DNA from: CBDBIG01 sp965205845 [NCBI: bacterium]
Lineage (GTDB): Bacteria; SAR324
Direction: 5' to 3'
DNA length: 64,000 nucleotides
Assembly (NCBI GenBank): GCA_965205845.1
Contig: CBDBIG010000003.1
Location: forward strand, 186,001-250,000
The notes below the pieces were generated by a model. It had not been told where the DNA came from and did no database searches. It worked only from the letters and a program-made list of their open reading frames with translations. The number at the start of each line of letters is the position of its first letter. The stretch's first letter is position 1. This document shows, piece after piece, positions 18,317-25,887 of the stretch. The position numbers and the translations under genes are program-made.

Positions 18317-19015
18317 AACTACGCTGCTGGCTGGGCGGTGGCCTGGGTGATTGGGGCTTGGGCGTAGCTCTGGTTGTAAACCGCATCAAAACTGCGCCCG
18401 TTGCACACGCCCCCGGTGCGCCCCGTTTGGGCATTGTGCAAGGCAATTTGCCGGTTTGCGTGGGTCCGAAAGGCTTCAAACTCAATCGCCTTGCTGGCAT
18501 AGTTATCGGGCTTGGCGCTGGGGTTGTTGCCCGTGTAGGCGCCCGCGCAAAAGGGGTGCTTTGCAATGCTATCGCAAAGGTCTTTAAAGGCGCGTTCAAT
18601 GGGCTTTGATTGGCCATGATAGGGCATTGCAAAGTGAATTTTGCAGTCCAAAGCCGTGAGCAAACCTTGGGGTTCTTCTGCTTTGATTTTAAAGCGAAAG
18701 CGGTTTTTAGCCCCGCCCGTTAGCCACTTGCTCCCAAAGGCGCGCCCGTTGTCGAGCAGCACGGCTTGGGGCACGCCGTGGTTTTTAAGCAGGTCGGCAA
18801 AGGCGAGGCGGACCAGGGTGCTGTTCTCGTTAAGGCCAATCCGCCAAGCCACAATTTTGCCCCTCGTAAACATCCTGCAAGGCAAGCAACATGGGGCGCA
18901 CGGGCTTTTTTTGCCCTGGCCATTGGGTAAAAACATCAAAGCGGTGACCATCGCCACAGACAAGCGCCAAGGCGAAAAGGCCACAGCCACAGCCGCTTCT
19001 TAAACCCTCCCCGTC
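18317..19015 (-). pseudogene. Mu-type transposase A (MuA) catalytic core, broken
   Basis: The minus strand encodes the DDE integrase core of MuA: CGDGHRFDVFTQWPGQ (first Asp), a frameshift near 18850, then VPQAVLLDNGRAFGSKWLTGG (second Asp) and GQSKPIERAFKDL (Glu), ending KPDNYASKAIEFEAF. Both the N-terminal DNA-binding domains and the C-terminal MuB-contact domain are absent. It is the transposase missing from the prophage at 49.5-59.9 kb, left here in a separate deleted copy. Confidence 0.88.
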
Positions 19016-19058
19016 AACAGGATGGGCAAAAGCGGAACCAAAGGAGGAGAAACATACC

Positions 19059-19595
19059 GTGGTCGGTTTTTTTAGTCGGAAAGGTGGCAAGCGTCTGCTT
19101 GCAAAAAGGTTGGCAGGTATCATTGATGGCCGTGCCACACACATGTTATTGCGAGCCCTTTATGGGCGCAACCCAGGTGGTTTTTGCGCGACAACGCACA
19201 CGCTTTCCGAGGTGCAAAGGGGGTATCGACGGCGAATTGGTGAACCTATTCCGGGTGCTTAAATTCCACAAGGAGGCGTTTTTGCAAAGCTTGGAGTGGG
19301 GGACTACGCACGCGAGGTATTTGAAAACCGCCAAAAACAAGACCCCGAAACTTTGACCGACATCCAGCGTGCCCAGCGCTTTTTTTGCCTGCACAAAATG
19401 TCTTTTAACAGCGAAACCAAAAACTTTGGCCAAGACGTGCTCAACCGCTACGATGCAAAAAACACCCCCTTCTACCTCGACTTAGCCCTACCACGGGCAC
19501 GAAAACGACTACGGCAGGGTTTTTTGTTGAGCGAAGACTTTGAAAGTCTCGCAACGGTTAAAGGGCAAGGCAAGTTCTTAGATGAGCATCACTAA
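19059..19595 (+). pseudogene. DNA adenine methylase remnant (copy B)
   Basis: Pieces in three frames: FSRKGGKRLLAKRLAGI, HTCYCEPFMGATQVVFARQR, IDGELVNLFRVLKFHKEAFL and DYAREVFENRQKQDPETLTD. An internal deletion then jumps to NFGQDVLNRYDAKNTPFYLD and FESLATVKGQGKFL. Several frameshifts and the loss of the DPPH tail residues make it inactive. A frame beginning MTKSIGKKQPWQNPGVPRY follows after a good ribosome-binding site (AAAGGAGG, 19598) but runs into the neighbouring gene. Confidence 0.82.
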
Positions 19596-19667
19596 CAAAG
19601 GAGGCAAGCGATTGATGACAAAATCGATAGGTAAAAAACAGCCTTGGCAAAACCCAGGGGTGCCTCG

Positions 19668-21164
19668 TTACCTGCTGGCAAAAACAGCGGCTTGCTGGCC
19701 TGCAATACGCCCAAATACAGCACCAGAGGTCAAACCCGAACCCCCCGGGTAGTTGAAATAGAACAACCCCCCCACCATTTCTCCCGCCGCGTAAAGGCCT
19801 GAAAGAGGGTTTTCTTCCACATCGAGCACTTGGGCAGAAGGGTTAATGCGAACACCACCAAAGGTAAAGGTAATGCCGCAGGTTACACCATAGGCTTCAA
19901 AAGGCGGTGCATCCAACGTGTTGGCCCAGTTTGACTTAGGCAATGTAAGCCCTTGGGTGCAGCGTCCATCTTTGGCATTCGGGTTAAAGGCGGTCTGGGT
20001 TTGAACCGCATGGTTAAAGGCTTGGGTGGTTTGTAAGGCCGTTTGAACATCCATACCTTCGATGCGGGTGTAAAGTTCTTTTAAAGTATTGGCGCGCACT
20101 TTGGTAACTTGGCGAATGCGGTATTCATCGCGCAACAAATGCACTACCTTGGAGTCAAACACTTGCCATGCAGTTTGGGCGGGTTGTTCCAAAATGCGCC
20201 GTCCGTATTTGGCATAGGTGTAATTGCGAAAATCTGCCCCTTCATCCACAAAGCGCCGTCCTTCAAGGTTTAGCATCATGCTTAAAGGGTAGCTGTGTTT
20301 TTGAAAAGCATCGCCCACGCGCAAATCACCAAAGTTGGGTGCATTTAAATCCCAACCAACGGCGTGGCAACCCGACCACTGCCCCCAGCCCATTGCACCC
20401 GCCTCGAGGGCCATGCGAATCCCATCCCCTAAATTGTACCTTGTGCCGCGTACCTTGGCCAGATCCCAGCCTGGACCAAGGTGGCGGTTGCGCCACTCGC
20501 TGTTGGCTTCAAAGCCGCCGCTGGCCAGGACCACCGCTTTGGCATGAATGTGTAGGTGCTTGCCTTTGCACATGGCCATAACGCCGCAGGCATGTCCGTT
20601 TTTTTGCAAGATACGCCCTACCCGCGTCTGGTAGCGAACGCGAATTTTTTCACGCTCTGCGGCCTCGTAAAGCGATTTTACCAAACCCTCACCACCCCCC
20701 CATGTTTCCACGGCCACCCCACCCCAAAAGGTAAATTTACCGTCGACCTTGTAAGCCTGGCGGCCTAAGGGTGGCGCAAAGCGCACCCCTTTTTGTTTAA
20801 GCCATAAATAAACACCGCGGCTTTGCTTCACCATGCACTCCGCCAAATCAGGATCGATACGGTATTGGGTAACGCGCCCTAGGTCATCCAAAAAATCGCC
20901 TTCGTCGTACTTGCCAAAGTCCATGTTACTGTACGCTTCTTCGCTTACGTCATCGAACAAAGGCTTAAGGTCCTCAACACCCCGAAAGGCCATCCGCACA
21001 ATCCCCCCCGTATAGCGGCTGTTGCCACCCCTTGCGCTCACGGGGGCTGCTTCAAGCACCAATACTCGCACGCCATTTTCACGGGCTGCTAAGGCTGCAC
21101 ATAGGGCTGCGTTACCACCGCCCACCACCACCACATCCGTATCGACTGTTTCTGCTGCTGGCAT
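19668..21164 (-). CDS. FAD-dependent tricarballylate dehydrogenase-like flavoprotein (fumarate reductase/succinate dehydrogenase fold)
   Basis: 498 aa. The N-terminus TDVVVVGGGNAALCAALAARE is a GxGxxA dinucleotide fold. GGNSRYTGGIVRMAF, ASGGFEANSEWRN and the C-terminal AGEMVGGLFYFNYPGGSGLTSG are the FAD and substrate-domain motifs of the TcuA branch, which oxidises tricarballylate to cis-aconitate. Start ATG 21164 is chosen because the fold begins there; the frame extends 54 codons further without support. No tcuB or tcuC partner follows, so the electron acceptor is unknown. The phage remnant ends only about 30 bp from its stop codon. Confidence 0.85.
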   Translation of the reverse strand: MPAAETVDTDVVVVGGGNAALCAALAARENGVRVLVLEAAPVSARGGNSRYTGGIVRMAFRGVEDLKPLFDDVSEEAYSNMDFGKYDEGDFLDDLGRVTQYRIDPDLAECMVKQSRGVYLWLKQKGVRFAPPLGRQAYKVDGKFTFWGGVAVETWGGGEGLVKSLYEAAEREKIRVRYQTRVGRILQKNGHACGVMAMCKGKHLHIHAKAVVLASGGFEANSEWRNRHLGPGWDLAKVRGTRYNLGDGIRMALEAGAMGWGQWSGCHAVGWDLNAPNFGDLRVGDAFQKHSYPLSMMLNLEGRRFVDEGADFRNYTYAKYGRRILEQPAQTAWQVFDSKVVHLLRDEYRIRQVTKVRANTLKELYTRIEGMDVQTALQTTQAFNHAVQTQTAFNPNAKDGRCTQGLTLPKSNWANTLDAPPFEAYGVTCGITFTFGGVRINPSAQVLDVEENPLSGLYAAGEMVGGLFYFNYPGGSGLTSGAVFGRIAGQQAAVFASR

Positions 21165-21347
21165 GTTTTTCTTTTGGTAAGTTGACGTAAGTAGGGCGCA
21201 ACGCTTTAGGGAGGGTAACCGCAAAAGTGCATGGCATCTCAAAAGCGTTTTTATCCCCAGCCATTTTCTGCTTGCACGGGCAAGAATCAGTGGTTTGTGC
21301 CTTTTTTTGAACGCTGTAATCGGCAAAAGGGGTGTTTTTAAACGGCC

Positions 21348-22307
21348 TCAAGCAGGGGGTTGTTTCACCGTGCGCAGGCACCACACCCCCAGCATGGCCA
21401 GGATGCCCGCACGCGCAAACCCTAGCGTCACGCCCAGCATAAGCCAATTCGAGGTAAACGCAGCATCCCCTAGCAGCAAAGGGGTAAATTCCCCCAGCAC
21501 AAACAAGGGCCAAAACCAACCCAAAAGGCGTTTTACCAAGGACATCGCTTGAGGTTGCGTATAACGACTTTGTAAGCGCCGCATCCACCACCAAAGCGGC
21601 AGAATACGCAAGCATTCACGGACAAAAAGTAACCCCAAAAAACCCAATGCACTCAGTACATCGCGCCATGCAAACACTTTTGTCGTGCCCCAATTAGAAC
21701 CCACTCCTTGTAAGCGCAGCCAAGGATTCGCCACTTCCAAGGGGGTAAATGCCTGTCCGGGGCGAATCTCTAAAACAGCATCCACAAAGCCCACACCTAG
21801 GCGCAATATCACAGCGCTTAAAATCAGCCACACCAGCGCACCAAATCTAAAATCCGTCTGTTTAACCTGGCTTTGTGGGGGTTGTTTGGGCATTTCCATT
21901 TTAGGTGAAAACCAAACCAAAGCCACTGCCCCCATAGCAGTAGAAAGGCTAAGGCTTAATATACGCTGATTCCACGTAAAAACAGGGGGGGTAAGGTCAA
22001 GCCATGCCGCAGTGGCATGAAGCCATGCTTCCGCGGCTGGGCTCACACCAAACAAACACAAAAACACCATGGCTATGCTGGCTATTTTTGTGCTTGCAAA
22101 CGCCGCTTGGGCGCGCAACACCGCCATGCTTAACAATCCTGCCAGCAAAACCCGTACAAACAGGTCCTCATTGGGTTGGCCATGTCCACCCAAAAAATAT
22201 CCCCATACCTCACCCAAGGCAAACCCTAGGGTGTACACCAAAGTTGCCAAAATTGAGGCCAGACTTTGAGACCCATGGTTTTTTTTTTGGCGTATTTCAC
22301 CCATCAA
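21348..22307 (-). CDS. Polytopic membrane protein of unknown function
   Basis: 319 aa with about seven to eight hydrophobic segments (ILATLVYTLGFALGEVWGYFL, VFLCLFGV, FGALVWLILSAVILRLGVGF, ALGFLGLLFV, LLGWFWPLFVLGEFTPLLL, LMLGVTLGFARAGILAMLGV). Two loops carry Lys/Arg clusters (MRRLQSR, SPKMEMPK). I recognise no family. It reads away from pyrB and towards the tcuA-like gene, with about 180 bp between its stop and that gene's start. Confidence 0.7.
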   Translation of the reverse strand: MMGEIRQKKNHGSQSLASILATLVYTLGFALGEVWGYFLGGHGQPNEDLFVRVLLAGLLSMAVLRAQAAFASTKIASIAMVFLCLFGVSPAAEAWLHATAAWLDLTPPVFTWNQRILSLSLSTAMGAVALVWFSPKMEMPKQPPQSQVKQTDFRFGALVWLILSAVILRLGVGFVDAVLEIRPGQAFTPLEVANPWLRLQGVGSNWGTTKVFAWRDVLSALGFLGLLFVRECLRILPLWWWMRRLQSRYTQPQAMSLVKRLLGWFWPLFVLGEFTPLLLGDAAFTSNWLMLGVTLGFARAGILAMLGVWCLRTVKQPPA

Positions 22308-22406
22308 AAAAGGCCCTTATCACTTAGCAAACCATTTGTTCAGTACTATCACTATAGACAACAGACAACGCTTTCGTACACCGCCGATGCTAACATCTTT
22401 TGTATT

Positions 22407-22867
22407 ATAATGCATTGGCCTTATCACCACGCAAGGTAGCATGAGATGACGCTTTGTAAACCTTGCTTGCTTGCCAAACCTTGTGGTCCAGCCTAAAACA
22501 CGCTTTTGTGCGCACGGATTGGCCATGGGGGGCCATGCAATGGCATGGTTTAAATGTAATGAGCGATATACGACATATTCTTGAAGCCCAGCAATTTGAC
22601 CCCCCGTTGCAAAAAAGTTTGTTTGCAGTGCTCACAGTTTTTGTCTCATAATGCATTGGCCTTATCACCACGCAAGGTAGCATGAGATAACGCTTTGTAA
22701 ACCTTGCTTGCTTGCCAAACCTTGGTCCAGCCTCAAACACGCTTTTGTGCGCACGGATGGCCATGGGGGGCCATGCAATGGCATGGTTTAAATGTAATGA
22801 GCGATATACGACATATTCTTGAAGCCCAGCAATTTGACCCCCCGTTGCAAAAAAGTTTGTTTGCAGT
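22407..22867. repeat. Tandem duplication of the pyrB upstream and 5' coding region (offset about 241 bp)
   Basis: 22407-22629 and 22648-22867 are near-identical. Each runs from ATAATGCATTGGCCTTATC through the ATG of pyrB to codon 24. The first copy (22559-22651) makes only a 30-residue truncated PyrB start, with an unrelated 7-residue tail. The copies differ by small indels (for example TTGTGGTCC against TTGGTCC). Confidence 0.95.
22559..22651 (+). pseudogene. Truncated duplicate of the pyrB 5' end
   Basis: Encodes MSDIRHILEAQQFDPP and the next eight PyrB residues, then leaves the duplication and stops. It retains the same upstream sequence as the real gene, so it is probably transcribed and may be translated as a short peptide upstream of pyrB. 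Confidence 0.85.
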
Positions 22868-23714
22868 GGCTGACGCCCTGCGCCAAGGTGAGCGCAAAGA
22901 GAATTTGCATGGCATGATCATCGCCTCGCTGTTTTACGAGCCCTCGACCCGCACGCGATTTTCCTTTGAAAGTGCCATGTTACGTTTGGGTGGCGGTGTG
23001 CTTACCACAGAAAATGCCCGCCAATTTTCATCCTTTTCCAAGGGAGAATCGCTCGAAGACACCATTCGCATTATTTGCGGGTATGCCGATGCCATTGTGC
23101 TCCGCCATAATGAGATTGGTGCGGCACGCAAAGCGGCCCAAGTTGCCACACGCCCTATTATTAATGGAGGCGATGGTGCGGGGCAACATCCCACCCAAGC
23201 CTTGCTCGATATGTACACCTTGTATCGCTATTTTGGGGAAGTAGACCAGTTGCGCATTGCGATGGTAGGCGATTTACGCTACGGGCGCACTGTGCGCAGT
23301 TTGGCATACTTGTTGGGCAAGCATCCCAAGGTTAAGCTGGTATTTGTAGCCCCACCTGTGTGTCGCATGCTAGAGGACATTAAACAATACCTTGGGCGTT
23401 GCGGGGTAGCATGGCAAGAAAGCAGTAAACTCGAAGAGGTGTTGCCTGAGGTTGATTGCGTGTACATGACACGCATTCAAAAGGAGCGCTTTGTGGATGT
23501 GCAGGACTTTGAGCAAGCCCAAAATCGATTTCGACTGGATGCGCAGACCATGGCCTTGATGGATCCAAGGTCGATTGTACTGCACCCCTTGCCGCGTTTA
23601 GATGAAATTGACCCCAGCGTTGATAGCGACCCACGGGCCTACTATTTTAGGCAAGCAGAAAACGGTCTTTGGCTTCGCATGGCCGTGCTTTTGCTGGCAT
23701 TAGGCCGCTTATAA
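22797..23714 (+). CDS. pyrB: Aspartate carbamoyltransferase catalytic subunit
   Basis: 305 aa, the usual length for PyrB. It condenses carbamoyl phosphate with aspartate, the first committed step of pyrimidine synthesis. The carbamoyl-phosphate site YEPSTRTRFSFESA (residues about 46-59), GDGAGQHPTQALLDMYT and HPLPRLDEID are diagnostic. ATG 22797 is chosen from family alignment. No pyrI or pyrC follows. The 5' end is duplicated directly upstream, leaving a decoy start. Confidence 0.95.
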   Translation: MSDIRHILEAQQFDPPLQKSLFAVADALRQGERKENLHGMIIASLFYEPSTRTRFSFESAMLRLGGGVLTTENARQFSSFSKGESLEDTIRIICGYADAIVLRHNEIGAARKAAQVATRPIINGGDGAGQHPTQALLDMYTLYRYFGEVDQLRIAMVGDLRYGRTVRSLAYLLGKHPKVKLVFVAPPVCRMLEDIKQYLGRCGVAWQESSKLEEVLPEVDCVYMTRIQKERFVDVQDFEQAQNRFRLDAQTMALMDPRSIVLHPLPRLDEIDPSVDSDPRAYYFRQAENGLWLRMAVLLLALGRL

Positions 23715-23767
23715 CCCATCATGCAGCCTGTATTTTGGTATGAAAGACACTGGCCACAGCTCTACCT

Positions 23768-24157
23768 ATGAATCCAGCATCTCACAGCCACGATTCCCTT
23801 GCACAAGCAAAATTGCTCGAGGCATTGCTTGCAGGGCATGTTTCGCGCAACGCGCATTTTTCCATGTTTACCAGCAAGGTGCAACGGGCGGTACACCGCC
23901 GTGCGAAACTGCTGCGTGCTTTGCTCCATGAAGCCACAAACCACCTGTGTTTTCACCAAGCCTACAGTGTACTCTATCCACATAACGGCATGATGATGCT
24001 CGAACTTCACAACCCACAACTGCGATTAAGCCGTAAAACCCCCCTTGCAACATGGGAGGCAGACTGGCTGCTACGACGCCCTCAAATGGCAAGCCTGCTT
24101 AAACGGAAACCAAACACATTCACCTTTGCCTTATTTCAGGCACAACCAGGTGCGTAG
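23768..24157 (+). CDS. Small protein of unknown function
   Basis: 129 aa, basic, mostly helical in appearance (QAKLLEALLAGH, QRAVHRRAKLLRALLHEA) with a short strand region (YSVLYPHNGMMMLELHN). No signal peptide or membrane segment, and no family recognised. It starts 53 bp after pyrB on the same strand and may share its transcript. Confidence 0.5.
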   Translation: MNPASHSHDSLAQAKLLEALLAGHVSRNAHFSMFTSKVQRAVHRRAKLLRALLHEATNHLCFHQAYSVLYPHNGMMMLELHNPQLRLSRKTPLATWEADWLLRRPQMASLLKRKPNTFTFALFQAQPGA

Positions 24158-24511
24158 GCATGAGGGGAAAATGATGACGTCATGGCCAACTCTTAAAAAA
24201 AAATTTTGAGGCAAATCCTTGTGTGTTGTAAGGTTTTTAAGGTAGAGTTCCTCCGTGTGTCTGCTTGCGGCATATGGTGTTCCTGATTTTTCTGTTGTGT
24301 GCTTTTTGCTTGTCCCACTACGCAATGCGTACGGCCTTATCGCCTTCATAATCTTGTAGTGATTTGGTATGTGGTTGTTGTGAACGCCCGTGAACTACCA
24401 GTAGAAGTTTTGCTATTACTCAACACCCTCTTATTTTGAGCCTCCTGCCGTGTTTGTGTTCCGTTTTTTAATTTAAAGTGTTTCACCATTGGTTGAATCA
24501 GAATCGTAGCC
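24158..24511. other. Intergenic region, 354 bp
   Basis: AT-rich and without gene signals. A GATGACGTCATGG palindrome lies at about 24171-24183. Nothing else is recognised. Confidence 0.4.
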
Positions 24512-25351
24512 ATGCAATTAAATCGCGAAATTTTTCAAAAACTTAAAGAAAATGTGATTTTTTTTAAGAATTTTAATGATGTCGAGATGCTTGGCTTGCT
24601 CAAGAGTACGCAGCGCGAGGTTTTTAAAGACAAAGACATCGTCTTTAAAGAGGGTACTCGCGGCGATAAATTGTATATTATTATTGCGGGCAGTGTGCGT
24701 ATTAGCCGTTCGATAGGGAAAAATCAGGAAGAAGTCCTTGCTGAATTAGGCAACGGTGTTTTGTTCGGTGAGATGGGGCCCATTAATCAATCCCCACGCT
24801 CAGCACGGGCCACCGCTATGGGGAATACCGTGCTCCTTAGTTTGCGCGAAGCTGCCCTGCGCCACAACAACCTTGCTTTGGCCTACAAGCTCTACCGCAA
24901 CTTTGCGCAAATGCTCGCGGACCGTTTGCGGATAACCAACGAGAAGCTTTCCTCTCTCTCCATCTCGGATCGCGATGCCAATGAAAAAATCCGACAATTG
25001 GTCAAAAATAGGCTTGAGAATAATCAAGATTTAAAGGGTGCCGATTTGCGCTATGCCAATTTATCCGAGGCTTTTTTACATAACACCGATTTGTCCCACT
25101 CGCTGTTTATGGATGCCAATTTACAAGAAGCCAAGATGCGGAATGCCAACCTCCAAGGCTCCAAATTTATCAATGCCAAATTTACCGAAACCGATCTCTC
25201 TGGGAGCAATTTCTCGGGAGCGGATTTCTCAGGAGCGAGTTTTACCGATGCGAATTTAAGCGATGCCAAATTTGTAAACTGCACCTTTAGTGGGGCTGAT
25301 CTGGGTCAAACACGGCAAGGTACAAACCTCCCACTCAGAAAAACCTCATAA
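24512..25351 (+). CDS. Cyclic-nucleotide-binding domain fused to pentapeptide repeats
   Basis: 279 aa. Residues about 20-130 form a cNMP-binding fold: DKDIVFKEGTRGDKLYIIIAG, VLFGEMGPINQSPRSARATA is the phosphate-binding cassette, with the conserved Glu and Arg-Ser-Ala. After a helical linker, residues about 175-270 are pentapeptide repeats (ADLRYANLSEA, NLQEAKMRNANLQGSKF, DLSGSNFSGADFSGASF), which build a right-handed beta-helix. No DNA-binding domain is present, so it is not a CRP regulator. The likely role is cNMP-controlled protein interaction. Confidence 0.88.
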   Translation: MQLNREIFQKLKENVIFFKNFNDVEMLGLLKSTQREVFKDKDIVFKEGTRGDKLYIIIAGSVRISRSIGKNQEEVLAELGNGVLFGEMGPINQSPRSARATAMGNTVLLSLREAALRHNNLALAYKLYRNFAQMLADRLRITNEKLSSLSISDRDANEKIRQLVKNRLENNQDLKGADLRYANLSEAFLHNTDLSHSLFMDANLQEAKMRNANLQGSKFINAKFTETDLSGSNFSGADFSGASFTDANLSDAKFVNCTFSGADLGQTRQGTNLPLRKTS

Positions 25352-25887
25352 AACCATGGCACGGGTCTCGTCTTTTCACGGCAGCCACGCATTTTTGTTT
25401 TGCCGTGCTAAAAAATGGATCCCCTTAAAATACGTTATCCAAGTATGATCCGTGAAATGATTCGAGCCAGCGCATTGATGCTAACCTGTGTGTGGCTGGG
25501 CAGTAAACTGCGCTCACAAATCTCTTTTGCTTCACGCGTAAACCATTTAAAATGGGCGTTGTCGCGAACGGTGCTTGGGTTAAAAAGAGCCATTCCGCAT
25601 CTTGGCATTTACTACCTAAAAAAATGGCTCCCTTTAAAATACGTTATCCAAGTATGATCCGTGAAATGATTCGAGCCAGCGCATTGATGCTAACCTGTGT
25701 GTGGCGGGGCAGTAAACTGCGCTCACAAATCTCTTTTGCTTCACGCGTAAACCATTTAAAATGGGCGTTGTCGCGAACGGTGCTGGGTTAAAAAGAGCCA
25801 TTCCGCATCTTGGCATTTACTATGCATGCCCACTGCTTGTGGTGAGTAGAATAACATGAAAAAAACCAAGGATAAGGATTGGGTTTT
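25352..25887. other. Region upstream of sucA containing a 209-bp tandem duplication
   Basis: No convincing gene. Most of the space is the two-copy repeat described separately. Short frames inside each copy (for example around 25415 and 25624, starting with PLKIRYPSMIREMIRAS-like residues) may be remnants of a former gene. Confidence 0.5.
25411..25822. repeat. Two tandem copies of a 209-bp unit ahead of sucA
   Basis: The units begin near 25411 and 25620 and differ at a few bases (ATGGATCCCC against ATGGCTCCCT; one G deleted in the second copy). The second copy ends about 65 bp before the sucA start, so the repeat may include the sucA control region. Confidence 0.93.

Larger units (their letters stand above)
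18033..19636. repeat. About 200-bp inverted repeat flanking a MuA fragment
   Basis: The left arm (18033-18244) and right arm (19430-19636) are inverted copies that each encode the C-terminus of the same DNA adenine methylase plus the following AACAAAGGAGGCAAGCG and ACCTATCGATTTT segments. Between them lie a MuA core fragment and a methylase N-terminus. The arrangement is best read as two deleted Mu-like prophages joined head to head. Confidence 0.75.

Noticed and set aside
24171-24183. TGACGTCA palindrome as a regulator site
   Set aside because: A single 8-bp palindrome by chance is common; no second copy or nearby regulator supports it.
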